From Ferrovibrio sp. (lineage in GTDB: Bacteria > Pseudomonadota > Alphaproteobacteria > Ferrovibrionales > Ferrovibrionaceae), in NCBI RefSeq assembly GCF_019636075.1, contig NZ_JAHBYG010000014.1, positions 1 to 64,000 on the forward strand: 64,000 nucleotides of DNA, written 5' to 3'. The notes below the pieces were generated by a model. It saw nothing but the letters and a program-made list of their open reading frames with translations, was not told the DNA's origin and made no database searches. Positions 43,666-53,096 of the stretch are shown piece by piece. How positions within the stretch are numbered: position 1 is the first letter of the stretch; every line of letters starts with the position of its first letter. The position numbers were made by a program, and so were the translations under genes.

Positions 43666-44457
43666 TTACGGCGTGGCTATCTGCACCGGTATGTCGTAGC
43701 GCGCCAACAGGCGCTCGTATTCGCCGCTGCGCTTGAAGCGCTCCAGCGCCTGATTGAAATCGTCGCGCAAGGATGCATCCGCGAATACCGCCCGGTAATA
43801 GGTGGGCGGAAATAATGCATGTTCGCGGATCGCCACGCCGCCCGCGCTGTCCTGCACCGAGCGAATCAATACCTGCAGGATGCGGCGCTCACCCACGATC
43901 AGATCGGCGCGCCCGGCAAACAGGGCGCGGACCTGCAGGGTCTGGTCGGCCACCTCCAGATAATCGGGGTTGCGTTCCTGGATATCCAGAAATCCCGGCA
44001 GCAGGCGGCGGGCATTCTGGAAAGCGACGATGCGCAGGCCACGCAGGCTATCCGCCCGATCCGCCATGATCCGGCGGGCCTGCAACGACAGGCCCACGTT
44101 GTTGTAGACCAACATTACATCGGAAAAGGCGCCCGACAGGTTCATCACCGGGTTTGCCGGCACGAAGGCCGGCAGGCGGCCACGGCGGAAATCCTCTATC
44201 AACCGGCTGAATGGCAGAATGCGCGCCTGCATGCCATGGCCGGTAAGCGCCAGTACTTCGCGCACCAATTCGTATTCCAGGCCATGCAATCCGCCATCCT
44301 CGGCTTCCATCACATAGGGCGGCACCAGGCGAAAGCCGATCACCACTTCGGCGGCATTGGCCGGTTTGCAAACCGGGCCCGGCAACAAAAACAGCAGCAA
44401 TAGCAGCCCCAGGCCGAAACGGCGCAGATCGGAAAGGCAGCATGGTTGCAGGCTCAC
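43666..44457 (-). CDS. Periplasmic solute-binding protein (SBP_bac_3 type)
   Basis: A 263-residue protein with a strong signal sequence (LGLLLLLFLLPGPVCKPANA) followed by an amino-acid-type binding domain: VVIGFRLVPPYVMEAEDGGLHGLEYELVREVL, NVGLSLQARR, and FADASLRDDFNQALERFKRSGEYERLLARYDI near the end. No ABC transporter genes are adjacent, so it may feed a remote transporter or act as a sensory protein. The start codon is GTG at 44455-44457; no in-frame ATG lies before the signal. Confidence 0.85.
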   Translation of the reverse strand: MSLQPCCLSDLRRFGLGLLLLLFLLPGPVCKPANAAEVVIGFRLVPPYVMEAEDGGLHGLEYELVREVLALTGHGMQARILPFSRLIEDFRRGRLPAFVPANPVMNLSGAFSDVMLVYNNVGLSLQARRIMADRADSLRGLRIVAFQNARRLLPGFLDIQERNPDYLEVADQTLQVRALFAGRADLIVGERRILQVLIRSVQDSAGGVAIREHALFPPTYYRAVFADASLRDDFNQALERFKRSGEYERLLARYDIPVQIATP

Positions 44458-44528
44458 GGTTCGGGATTATAGGCTGGGCCGGCCATGTCGCCTAATCCGA
44501 TTTCAACACAACCCGCATCATACCGGCC

Positions 44529-44891
44529 ATGACCCCGTTCGGTGCCCGTATGCGTGCCCTGCGCAAGGCGCGCGGCCTTACGCTGCGCCAGATGGCCGAG
44601 GATCTGGGCGTTACCTCGGCCTATCTTTCGGCCCTGGAGCATGGCCATCGCGGCCGGCCGAGCTGGCTGTTCATCCAGCGCGTCTGCGGCTATTTCAACA
44701 TTATCTGGGACGATGCCGAGGCCCTGGCCGATCTGGCCAAACTGTCGCATCCGCGCGTGACCATCGATACCGCCGGCCTGCATCCCAAAGCCACCCTGCT
44801 GGCCAATGAACTGGCCCGGCGGGTGAAAGACCTGGACGAGGCCCGGATCGCCCGGCTGCTGAAAATCCTGCAGGAGAAGGACGGCGCCTGA
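44529..44891 (+). CDS. XRE-family helix-turn-helix protein
   Basis: A 120-residue DNA-binding protein. The helix-turn-helix reads GARMRALRKARGLTLRQMAEDLGVTSAYLSALEHG with GHRGRPSWLF after it, followed by a helical C-terminal part (LANELARRVKDLDEARIARLL). It is divergent from the solute-binding protein and convergent with an SDR. Small XRE proteins of this form are common in alphaproteobacteria; the target is unknown. Confidence 0.87.
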   Translation: MTPFGARMRALRKARGLTLRQMAEDLGVTSAYLSALEHGHRGRPSWLFIQRVCGYFNIIWDDAEALADLAKLSHPRVTIDTAGLHPKATLLANELARRVKDLDEARIARLLKILQEKDGA

Positions 44892-44919
44892 CATCTCACG
44901 CCCACCCGTGAGCCGCATC

Positions 44920-45705
44920 CTAGCGCCCGCGTGGCTGCGCCAGCCGCATGCCGCTATCGATCAGCAGGGTTTCGCCGGTGACATTGGCGGCATCGACCAG
45001 GAAAAACACGATGCTGGCCGCCACATCCTCGGGCTGGTTGGTGCGCCCCAGCGGCGTGACCCGCTGCCAGTTCTCGCGGGCTGCCTCATAAGCCTTGTCG
45101 CCGATGCCATTGCGCAGCCATTCGCCTTCGATGAAACCGGGGCAAACCGCATTGATGCGGATTTCCGGCCCCAATACCCGGGCCAACGATAGCGTGATGC
45201 CGTTCAGCGCAGCCTTGGATGCCACATAGGCGATCGACGAGCCGGTGCCATATACCCCGGCAATCGAAGACACATTCACGATGGCAGCATCGCCCGCCTT
45301 GCGCAGATGCGGCTCGGCGGCACGGGTCATCTGATAGGGCCCGATGGTATTGACCGCATAAACCTGCTGGAAATCCTCCGCCGTCAGGCCGTCGAGATTA
45401 CGATGGCTGACGAATTTGGTGGTACCGGCATTGTTGACCAGATAATCCAGCCGGCCGAAGGCAGCGACGGTTTCCGCCACCACGCGCCGGCAATCGGCAT
45501 CCTTTGCCACATCGCCCGGCACCAGCAGGCTGCGCGCGCCGAGTTTTTCGCAGGCGGCCGCCACCGCAGCACCGGCGGCATGGCTGCGCGAAAAATTGAT
45601 CGCCACGGCGCAACCGCGCGCCGCCAGGCGCTTTGCCGTGGCCGCGCCCACGCCCGCCGATGCGCCGGTGATCAACGCCACCTTGCCCGCCAGATCGCCT
45701 GCCAT
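44920..45705 (-). CDS. SDR-family oxidoreductase
   Basis: A 261-residue classical SDR. The cofactor motif ITGASAGVGAATAKRLA, NNAG, the catalytic Ser in IVNVSSIAGVYG and YxxxK in AYVASKAAL are all present. The C-terminus DAANVTGETLLIDSGMRLA closes the family fold. It is related to FabG-like dehydrogenases; substrate unknown. A 6-bp hairpin (44895-44912) without T-tract separates it from the XRE gene that converges on it. Confidence 0.9.
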   Translation of the reverse strand: MAGDLAGKVALITGASAGVGAATAKRLAARGCAVAINFSRSHAAGAAVAAACEKLGARSLLVPGDVAKDADCRRVVAETVAAFGRLDYLVNNAGTTKFVSHRNLDGLTAEDFQQVYAVNTIGPYQMTRAAEPHLRKAGDAAIVNVSSIAGVYGTGSSIAYVASKAALNGITLSLARVLGPEIRINAVCPGFIEGEWLRNGIGDKAYEAARENWQRVTPLGRTNQPEDVAASIVFFLVDAANVTGETLLIDSGMRLAQPRGR

Positions 45706-45756
45706 GTGCCCCTCCCTATAATCGTTATCTAGCTTTGGAGTAGACGCCGATCCGGA

Positions 45757-46479
45757 TCAACGTGTCCAGGGGACCAGGCGCCATTTGCCGCCGCGCCCGG
45801 TCAGCACCGCCTCGCGCGGGCGCTCGCAGGCAACATCAGGTTTGCCGATGCAGCCGCGATAGCTGAGCCGTGCGGTATCGGCGGAGAACCAATCGGTGAA
45901 ATCATAGCCGGCATCGTCTTTCTCCTCATGGAAGAAAACCAGCTCGGGGCCGGATGCGTCCAGCCGCCAAACTTCGATACCGTTGACCGTATCGCCTTGG
46001 AGACTTTTGTTGACGGCGGCGAGATGGCGGCCATCCGGACTGAAATAGGGTGGACCGATCAGCATGGTTTCGCGGCCATCGCGCTCGCTGACCAAGGCAT
46101 AGGCCTCGCCTTCGCGCAGCCGCACGGCCAACAGCCAATAGCCGCGTTCGGCAAAGCGCGCGATGGCATGCTTGCGCACGCAATCGCGCAGGATATCGGC
46201 TGCGGATGGGATGCCCGAGCCTGCCCGGCAAGAGCGGTCCTCGGCCACCGTCACCCGCCGGCCATCTGCCAGCAACAGCTGCAGACCGCCCGCATCCCGG
46301 CTGGCCCGTGCCTCCGGCCGGCGCAGGAAATCCGCTTCCTCGCGCGCCATGGCGGCATCCCAGCCGGCCGCGCCGCGCCAATGCCGCTGGTTCAGCCGCG
46401 CCTCGTCGCCAGTATTGGCGCCCACGCAGCCGAACAGCAGAAGCCCGGCGGCAACACACCCCATGGTGGCTTTGAGCAT
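45757..46479 (-). CDS. Putative lipoprotein with propeller-like segments
   Basis: A 240-residue protein with a lipoprotein signal ending LLLFGC (Cys at about 18). The mature part has segments like RGYWLLAVRLREGEAYALVSERDGRETMLIG, GPPYFSPDGRHLAAVNKSL and IEVWRLDASGPELVFF, which look like TolB-type beta-propeller blades, but only two or three are evident. Two Cys pairs (SCRAGSG, RDCVRK; GCIGKPDVACER) may form disulfides. It is divergent from cfa. Function unknown. Confidence 0.72.
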   Translation of the reverse strand: MLKATMGCVAAGLLLFGCVGANTGDEARLNQRHWRGAAGWDAAMAREEADFLRRPEARASRDAGGLQLLLADGRRVTVAEDRSCRAGSGIPSAADILRDCVRKHAIARFAERGYWLLAVRLREGEAYALVSERDGRETMLIGPPYFSPDGRHLAAVNKSLQGDTVNGIEVWRLDASGPELVFFHEEKDDAGYDFTDWFSADTARLSYRGCIGKPDVACERPREAVLTGRGGKWRLVPWTR

Positions 46480-46617
46480 CGATTCATACCCCCCTTGCCG
46501 TTACAGGCTAACCGCCCCTTATAATAGGTCAAGACTACGCCATTACCCCGTTTTCAATTTTGCAGCCGTGTTGGCCGCCTGTCGGCTCGCGGCTGGAAAG
46601 CCTGAGAAGAGGGCGAC

Positions 46618-47889
46618 ATGCTGCTGGTAGCTTTGCTTCGCACATTGATAAAAAAGGGCTCGCTCACCTATTACGACCCGACCGGCCGCCGCCATGATTT
46701 TGGCGACCCCGCCGAGGGCCCCGGGGTTACGATCCGCATCACCGACCGCCTGACCCCGCTGCGGATCGCCATCGACCCCCGTATGGCCCTGGGCGAAGCC
46801 TATATGGACGGCCATCTGCGGATCGAGCAGGGCACGATTTACGATTTTCTGGAACTGGCGGCCCGCAATCTCGGCATGAAGGGCAGCATCACCTCGGAAA
46901 TGCTGGCGCGCTGGCGCGATTGGCTGCTGCGCAAATGGCAGCAATGGAATCCCATGGGTGCCGCCTCGGCCCATGTGCGCCACCATTACGATCTGGATGG
47001 CCGGCTATACGACCTGTTCCTGGATACCGACAAACAATATTCCTGCACCTATTTCGAAACGCCAGATGCCACGCTGGAACAGGCGCAACTGGCCAAGAAA
47101 CGCCATATCGCCGCCAAGCTGCGGCTGCGGCCGGGCTTGCGCGTGCTGGATATCGGTTCGGGCTGGGGCGGCATGGCGCTGCATCTGGCGGAAAACCATG
47201 GCGTGGATGTGCTGGGCATTACGCTGTCGGTGGAACAGCATGCGGTGGCGACCCGGCGTGCGCAGGAACGCGGCCTGGCCGACCGGGTGAAATTCGAGAT
47301 CCGCGACTACCGCACGCTGGACGGGCAGTTCGACCGCATCGTTTCGGTGGGCATGTTCGAGCATGTGGGCACACCGCATTACCCGGCGTATTTCGATACG
47401 CTGCGCCGGCTGCTGAAACCCGATGGCGTGGCATTGCTGCATGCCATCGGCCGCGCCGATGGGCCGGGCTCTACGGCCGGCTTTATCCGGCGCTACATCT
47501 TTCCCGGCGGCTACAGCCCGGCCTTGAGCGAGGTGCTGCCCGCCATCGAGCGTAGCGGCCTGTGGACCACCGATATCGAAATCCTGCGCCTGCATTACGC
47601 CGAAACCCTGCGCCATTGGCGCCAGCGTTTCATGGCGCGCTGGGATGCCGCCAAGGCGTTGTATGATGAACGCTTCTGCCGGATGTGGGAATTCTATCTG
47701 GCCGCCTCGGAAATCACCTTCCGCCATATGGGCCACATGGTGTTCCAGATTCAGCTGGCGCCGGATGTGGATGTGCTGCCGGTCACCCGCGATTACATGC
47801 TGGATGACGAACGCGGCATGTCGCTGAAGCCGGGGGCGTTCACTCCCGGGGTTCACGCACCTGCCAGAGCAGCCAGAAGCCCAGGGTAA
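46618..47889 (+). CDS. cfa: Cyclopropane-fatty-acyl-phospholipid synthase
   Basis: Uses SAM to add a methylene bridge to unsaturated acyl chains of membrane phospholipids. It has 423 residues. The SAM motif VLDIGSGWGGMALHLA is at about 176-191, followed by GITLSVEQHAVATRRA, FDRIVSVGMFEHVG and FIRRYIFPGGYSP. Conserved residues for the bicarbonate and lipid sites lie in SCTYF and EFYLAASE. GAAGAGGG precedes the ATG. A TATAAT (46520-46525) lies in the divergent region. The last 50 bp overlap the convergent MFS gene. Confidence 0.94.
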   Translation: MLLVALLRTLIKKGSLTYYDPTGRRHDFGDPAEGPGVTIRITDRLTPLRIAIDPRMALGEAYMDGHLRIEQGTIYDFLELAARNLGMKGSITSEMLARWRDWLLRKWQQWNPMGAASAHVRHHYDLDGRLYDLFLDTDKQYSCTYFETPDATLEQAQLAKKRHIAAKLRLRPGLRVLDIGSGWGGMALHLAENHGVDVLGITLSVEQHAVATRRAQERGLADRVKFEIRDYRTLDGQFDRIVSVGMFEHVGTPHYPAYFDTLRRLLKPDGVALLHAIGRADGPGSTAGFIRRYIFPGGYSPALSEVLPAIERSGLWTTDIEILRLHYAETLRHWRQRFMARWDAAKALYDERFCRMWEFYLAASEITFRHMGHMVFQIQLAPDVDVLPVTRDYMLDDERGMSLKPGAFTPGVHAPARAARSPG

Positions 47890-49246
47890 GGAATACCAGC
47901 ACCACCAGCGTGGCTATGCGCTGCACCTGAAACAACGTGGTGGCAAGGCCGATCATTGCCGGCGCCAGGAAACTGGTGGCACGGCCCGACAGCGAGAATA
48001 TGCCATAGAATTCCGTGACCATGCCGGCGGGCGCCAGGCGCGCCACCATGGTGCGGCTGGCCGATTGCATCGGCCCCATGCCCAGCCCGAGCAATACGGC
48101 GCAGACGAAAAACACCTGCTCGCCGGCGGAGGAGAAGGCTGCAGCACCCGCTGCCTTAGGTGTGATGGCGAGGCCGAACAGCACGCTGTCGGCAGTGATC
48201 GAGGCGATGCCCAGGGTACCCAGCCCCACCAATATGATGGCGAGTTGCACGGTGCGCTTGGAACCCAGCCTGTCGTCCAGCCAACCGGCCGCCATCACCG
48301 AAGGTATCGCCACCACATTCAGCGCGATGCCGAAAATACCGAGTTCGGTGGTGCCCCAGCCGAACACCCCGGCCGCATAGATGCCGCCGAAACCGATCAC
48401 TGCGTTGAGGCCATCGTAATACAGCATGTAGGCGATCAGAAACCGCAGCGTGTTGCCGTGCTGGCGCAACTGGCGCACGGTATGCACCACCTGGCGAAAG
48501 CCCTCGCGCGCCGCCTGCAGCGTGCTCTTGCCGGTGCCCGGACGATCCGGCGTGAATAGAAACATCGGCGTGACGAATAGCAGCAGCCACAGCGCGGCTA
48601 CGGGGCCGATGATGCGCTCGGCCTCGTGGGTTGTGCGGTCCAGCCCGAACAGCGCCTCGCCTTCCGGCGGTGTGATGCCCAGCAATTCCGGACGCGAAAC
48701 GATCAGGATGGCGAACAGCGCGATCAGGCCGCCGATATAGCCCATGCCCCAGCCGAAGCCGGATAGCCGGCCCATGCGGTTTTGCGGCACCAGGCCGGGC
48801 AGCAGCGAATTGTTGAACAGGATGGAATATTCCGCCGCGATATTGGCCAGCACCAGGCCCAGCAGCACCAGCGGCAGGGTTTGCGGCGTGTCGGGCCGGG
48901 CCAGCCAGAGCAGCATGCAGCCGCCGGCCAACACGATCTGAAACAGCAGCAGCCATGGTTTGCGCCGGCCGCCGATATCGGCGATGGCACCCAGAAGCGG
49001 CGCCCCCAGCGCCACGATGGTGGCGGCAAAGGCCGTGGTATAGCCCCACAGCGCCTGGCCCTGCACCGGATCGCCCACCACCACCGAGGTGAAATAAGGT
49101 GCGAAAATAAAGGTGGTTATGACAGTGAAATAGGGTTGGTTGGCCCAATCGAACAAGGCCCAGGAAAACCGGGCGCGCCAGGGCGCCATCTTGGGCATAG
49201 CGGGATTCCGATCCGCCTGCCCTGTTTCCGACCCACCCGCTGCCAT
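47840..49246 (-). CDS. MFS transporter, UMF1 (Atg22-like) family
   Basis: Membrane protein of about 468 residues with roughly 12 hydrophobic segments. The N-terminus FSWALFDWANQPYFTVITTFIFAPYF is the hallmark of the UMF1 family related to yeast Atg22, a vacuolar amino-acid effluxer. Further support: RMGRLSGFGWGMGYIGGL and GLGMGPMQSASRTMVARLAP. I start at ATG 49244-49246 because GGGGGAG lies 6 bases upstream; the ATG at 49264 is weaker. It overlaps cfa tail to tail by 50 bp. Substrate unknown. Confidence 0.87.
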   Translation of the reverse strand: MAAGGSETGQADRNPAMPKMAPWRARFSWALFDWANQPYFTVITTFIFAPYFTSVVVGDPVQGQALWGYTTAFAATIVALGAPLLGAIADIGGRRKPWLLLFQIVLAGGCMLLWLARPDTPQTLPLVLLGLVLANIAAEYSILFNNSLLPGLVPQNRMGRLSGFGWGMGYIGGLIALFAILIVSRPELLGITPPEGEALFGLDRTTHEAERIIGPVAALWLLLFVTPMFLFTPDRPGTGKSTLQAAREGFRQVVHTVRQLRQHGNTLRFLIAYMLYYDGLNAVIGFGGIYAAGVFGWGTTELGIFGIALNVVAIPSVMAAGWLDDRLGSKRTVQLAIILVGLGTLGIASITADSVLFGLAITPKAAGAAAFSSAGEQVFFVCAVLLGLGMGPMQSASRTMVARLAPAGMVTEFYGIFSLSGRATSFLAPAMIGLATTLFQVQRIATLVVLVFLTLGFWLLWQVREPRE

Positions 49247-49361
49247 GCCGTCTCCCCCTGCCATGAAGCTTACTCTACAGCCAACGCGGTTTTCCTGTAA
49301 CCATCTCTTGTTACAGCCGCATGGCAGCCTATGATGGAATACCAACGATATTCTTATACAT

Positions 49362-51404
49362 ATGACCGCAAATACCGCCGATACCGATCCGCAGGGTCAC
49401 GATGCCCTGGCCCATGAGATCAAGCGGGCCCGCCCCTTGCTGGCGGCGGCGTTGGATGCCGTGATCGTGGCCGATCTGCGCGGCAAGGTGCTGGAATTCA
49501 ACCCGGCCGCCGAGCGTATGTTCGGCCTGGCCCGCGATGCCGCGCTGGGGCGCGGCGTGGGCGAGTTGTTGGTACCGCAGCATCTGCGCGCCGCCCATGA
49601 TGAAGGTATCAAGCGCCATATGGCCGGCGAGCCGCCGCGCCTGCTGGGCCGCCGCATCGAGACCGAGGCCCTGCATGCCGATGGCCGCCGCTTTCCGGTG
49701 GAACTGACCGTAACCGAGATCGAGCGCGGCGGCGTGCGGTTCTTGACCGCCTATCTGCGCGATATCACCGACCGCAAGACCGCCGAGGCCGCGCTGCGGC
49801 GTAGCGAGGCACGTTACAGCCTGGCTGTGCGCGGTTCGGAAGACGGCATCTTCGAATGGGATCTGGAAAGCAACAGCACCTATTATTCCGAGCGGCTGGA
49901 GCGCATTGCCGGACGCAGCAAACGCGATCTGGGGCCGAACCTGAATGCCTGGCAGGCTTTTGTGCATGACGACGACAAGGAGATCGTGCGCAATGCCATC
50001 CGCGCCATGCTGCAGGGCGACAGCGACATCACCATGCTGGAATTCCGCATCCTGCGCCCCGATGGCAGCGAACGCTGGCTGCGCGCCACCGCCGCCATCG
50101 AACGCGACGATCTGGGCCGCGCGCTGCGTATCGCCGGCTCGCTGGGCGACATCACCGAACGCAAACGTTCGGAAGCCGAAATCGCCCGCCAGCGCGAGGC
50201 GCTGTATCAGAGCGAAAAACTCTCTGCGCAAGGCTCGCTCCTGGCAAGCGTGGCGCATGAATTGAACAATCCGCTTGCCATCGTGCTGGGGCAGGCGCAG
50301 TTGCTGCGCGACGCGGTACATAATGCCAGCCAGAAGACTGGTCAAAATACTGGCCAGAATACCGCGACCACGCATGCTGCATCGCAAGCATCGGCAGGCC
50401 TGGCCGAACGCGCCAACCGCATTGCCCAGGCAGCCGAACGCTGCGGCCGCATCGTGCGCGGCTTTCTGGCACTCGCCCGCCAGCGCCGACCGGAGGCCGC
50501 CAGCGAAACCGCCAAGCCGGTATATGTGGAAACGCTGCTGGATGAAGCGCTAAGCCTGCTGGATTACGGCCTGCGCAGTGCCGGCATCAGCCTGCAGCGC
50601 GCGCAGCTCGACCCATTGCCGGCCTTACGCGGCGATGCCGATCAATTGGGCCAGGTGCTGAGCAATCTGCTGGTGAATGCGCAGCAGGCCCTGCTGGAAC
50701 GACCGGAACCGCGCCGCCTGAGCGTGCAGACCATGCTGAGCCTGGATCGCCGCTGGGCCGAGATCGTAGTGGCCGATAACGGCCCGGGCGTGAAGCCGGA
50801 ATTGCGGCGGCGGATTTTCGAGCCATTCTTCACCACCAAGCCGGAAGGCAGCGGCACCGGCATCGGCCTGTCGGTATCGCTGGGTATCGTGGAAGCCCAT
50901 GGCGGCAGTCTGACGGTGGAAGACAATCAGGGCGGCGGCGCCTGCTTCACCCTGCGGCTGCCACTGCCGGAACATGCCGATGAAGCAGCGCCGGAACCAA
51001 TCGCCGCACCGGAATCGGCTGCCTTCGCAGCCTTGCCGGCTGGGGCCAGACTGCTGGTCGTGGACGACGATCCCGAAGTGGCGGAATTGCTGCGCGAAAT
51101 CCTCAATCAAGCCGGCTATGGGGTGGACCTGGCGCGCCACGGCGCCGAGGCGCTGGAACGCATTGCCACCACCGAGTATGCCGCCATTTTAAGCGATATG
51201 CGCATGCCAGTGCTGGATGGCCGCGGACTTCTGCTGCGTTTGCAGGCGGAACGACCAGAGCTTGCGCAGCGGCTGATTTTCGTGAGCGGCGATACGCTGA
51301 ATCTGACCGGTCAGGCCGGCAACGGCGAAGATCGGCCGGTGCTGGAAAAACCCTTCAACCGCCAAGCCGTGCTGAATGCCCTGGCGGCCCTGCGGCGCGG
51401 CTGA
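49362..51404 (+). CDS. Hybrid sensor histidine kinase (PAS-PAS-HisKA-HATPase-REC)
   Basis: Soluble 680-residue kinase. Two PAS domains (about 25-140 and 150-270, the second with PAC motif [15 protein letters not shown]) are followed by the H-box [16 protein letters not shown] with His at about 299. An Asn/Thr/Gln-rich insert ([10 protein letters not shown]) follows in the dimerisation helices. The ATPase has [30 protein letters not shown] and [15 protein letters not shown]-terminal receiver ([14 protein letters not shown], with [12 protein letters not shown]) ends the protein. No partner output regulator is adjacent; the TRAP operon 120 bp downstream is a possible target. No clear ribosome site precedes the ATG. 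Confidence 0.93.
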   Translation: MTANTADTDPQGHDALAHEIKRARPLLAAALDAVIVADLRGKVLEFNPAAERMFGLARDAALGRGVGELLVPQHLRAAHDEGIKRHMAGEPPRLLGRRIETEALHADGRRFPVELTVTEIERGGVRFLTAYLRDITDRKTAEAALRRSEARYSLAVRGSEDGIFEWDLESNSTYYSERLERIAGRSKRDLGPNLNAWQAFVHDDDKEIVRNAIRAMLQGDSDITMLEFRILRPDGSERWLRATAAIERDDLGRALRIAGSLGDITERKRSEAEIARQREALYQSEKLSAQGSLLASVAHELNNPLAIVLGQAQLLRDAVHNASQKTGQNTGQNTATTHAASQASAGLAERANRIAQAAERCGRIVRGFLALARQRRPEAASETAKPVYVETLLDEALSLLDYGLRSAGISLQRAQLDPLPALRGDADQLGQVLSNLLVNAQQALLERPEPRRLSVQTMLSLDRRWAEIVVADNGPGVKPELRRRIFEPFFTTKPEGSGTGIGLSVSLGIVEAHGGSLTVEDNQGGGACFTLRLPLPEHADEAAPEPIAAPESAAFAALPAGARLLVVDDDPEVAELLREILNQAGYGVDLARHGAEALERIATTEYAAILSDMRMPVLDGRGLLLRLQAERPELAQRLIFVSGDTLNLTGQAGNGEDRPVLEKPFNRQAVLNALAALRRG

Positions 51405-51524
51405 AGCCCTGCCCTGCGAATGAATCGCCGGCACGCCACGGCAAAGCTTGCCTTTATCGGCATACAAATGATTTACTACCCGCTTCGGTGCAAACGCACC
51501 GCCAAAAGCAGGGAGATCACAAAC

Positions 51525-52508
51525 ATGCTTCGTCGCACTTTGCTTGCCACCGCCGCTGTGCTGGCCGCCGGTTTCGCCGCCCCGGGCATGGCCCAGGCCC
51601 AGACCAAATGGGACCTGCCCGGCGCCTACCCGGCCGGCAATTTCCACACCAAGAATCTGGTTGCCTTCGCCGAGGACGTGAAGCGTCTGTCGGGCGGCAA
51701 GCTGGAGATCACCGTTCATCCGGGCGCATCGCTGTTCAAGGCCCCCGAGATCAAGCGCGCGGTGCAGACCGGCCAGGCGCAGATCGGCGAAGTGCTGATG
51801 GTGAACGTGGAAAACGAAATCGCGATCTTCGGCGCCGATGGCGTGCCCTTCCTGGCCACGTCGTTTGACGATGCCGCCAAGCTGTGGGCCGCGCAGAAGC
51901 CCTTCATCGCCAAGAAGCTGGCCGAGCAGGGCATGACCGCGCTTTATGCCGTGCCGTGGCCGCCGCAGGGCATCTACACCAAGCAGAAAGAACTCAACAC
52001 CATCGATGACCTGAAGGGCCTGAAATACCGCGCCTACAGCCCGGCCACCTCGCGCATCGCCGAACTGGTGGGCGCCCAGCCGGTGACCGTGCAGCAGGCC
52101 GAACTGGCCCAGGCGATGGCCACCGGCGTGATCGTCACCATGATCACCTCGGGCTCCACCGGCCGCGACATCAAGGCCTGGGAAAGCATGACCCACTTCT
52201 ACGACACCCAGGCCTGGTTGCCGAAGAATCTGGTCTTCGTGAATAACGATGCGCTGAAGAAGCTGGATGCCGCCACCCAGAAGGCGATCATGGATGCCGC
52301 CGCCGCCGCCGAGAAGCGGGGCTTCGACGCCGTGAAGGTGGAAACCGAAGAATCCAAGGCGGCCCTGGTGAAGGGCGGCATGAAGGTGCTGCCGCCGTCG
52401 CCGGCCTTGAAGGCCGGCTTCGAAAAGGTGGGCGCCACCATGACCGAAGAATGGATCAAGAAGGCCGGCGCCGATGGCAAGGCCATCGTGGACGCCTTCA
52501 AGAAGTAA
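51525..52508 (+). CDS. dctP: TRAP transporter substrate-binding protein DctP
   Basis: Periplasmic receptor of a TRAP uptake system, 327 residues. Signal peptide MLRRTLLATAAVLAAGFAAPGMAQA. Mature motifs: LVAFAEDVKRLSGGKLEITVHPGASLF, QTGQAQIGEVLM, LPKNLVFVNNDALKKL. Ligand cannot be inferred, though adjacent RidA and transaminase genes suggest an amino or keto acid. GGGAG lies 10 bases before the ATG. A strong hairpin separates it from dctQ, as often seen where the receptor is made in excess. Confidence 0.93.
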   Translation: MLRRTLLATAAVLAAGFAAPGMAQAQTKWDLPGAYPAGNFHTKNLVAFAEDVKRLSGGKLEITVHPGASLFKAPEIKRAVQTGQAQIGEVLMVNVENEIAIFGADGVPFLATSFDDAAKLWAAQKPFIAKKLAEQGMTALYAVPWPPQGIYTKQKELNTIDDLKGLKYRAYSPATSRIAELVGAQPVTVQQAELAQAMATGVIVTMITSGSTGRDIKAWESMTHFYDTQAWLPKNLVFVNNDALKKLDAATQKAIMDAAAAAEKRGFDAVKVETEESKAALVKGGMKVLPPSPALKAGFEKVGATMTEEWIKKAGADGKAIVDAFKK

Positions 52509-52521
52509 GGCTTAAGCGTAT

Positions 52522-52543
52522 CGGGCGGGGGCAACCCCGCCCG
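52522..52543 (+). promoter_or_regulatory. Intercistronic GNRA hairpin dctP-dctQ
   Basis: CGGGCGGGG (52522-52530) pairs perfectly with CCCCGCCCG (52535-52543) around the tetraloop GCAA. There is no adjacent T-tract, so it is more likely an mRNA-stabilising or partial-termination element that raises dctP over dctQM expression. Confidence 0.7.
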
Positions 52544-52580
52544 AAATGTTTTCGGGGGACAATAAAAAAGGTTGCTTGCG

Positions 52581-53090
52581 ATGCGTTCGCCACTCGAACC
52601 GCTATACAGGGCCTGCGGCTGGGTCGCCGGCCTTTTCATGATCACCCTGCTGGTGACCATCCTGCTGAGCATTCTCGGTCGGCAGTTCAACTTCTACATC
52701 CGCGGCATCGATGCCTATGCCGGCTATTGCATGGGCGCGGCCACCTTCCTGGCCCTGGCGCATACCTTTTCCTACGGCGAACATATCCGCGTCACCCTGG
52801 TGCTGAAGCGCTTCACCGGCGGCATCCGGCGCGGGCTGGAATTGTGGTGCGTGGCACTTGGTATCGGGTTTTCCGGCTTCTTCGCCTTCTATTCCTGCAA
52901 GATGGTTTGGTGGAGCTGGAAGTTCAACGACATCTCCACCTCCAACGATGCCACGCCGCTGTGGATTCCCCAGCTTGGCATGGCGATCGGCACCAGTGTG
53001 CTGTTCATCGCCATGATCGAAGAATTCTTCCTCGTGCTGCGCGGCAAGCCGCTGGACGACACCCCCGCCGAACTGGCGCGCACGGAGTAG
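52581..53090 (+). CDS. dctQ: TRAP transporter small permease DctQ
   Basis: Small membrane subunit, 169 residues with four hydrophobic segments. Family features: AGLFMITLLVTILLSILGRQF at the N-terminus, GIDAYAGYCMGAATFLALAHTFSYGEHIRV, and the WWSWKFN segment. ATG at 52581, chosen because the upstream TTG extension has no support. It is 6 bp ahead of dctM. Confidence 0.9.
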   Translation: MRSPLEPLYRACGWVAGLFMITLLVTILLSILGRQFNFYIRGIDAYAGYCMGAATFLALAHTFSYGEHIRVTLVLKRFTGGIRRGLELWCVALGIGFSGFFAFYSCKMVWWSWKFNDISTSNDATPLWIPQLGMAIGTSVLFIAMIEEFFLVLRGKPLDDTPAELARTE

Positions 53091-53096
53091 GCCGCC

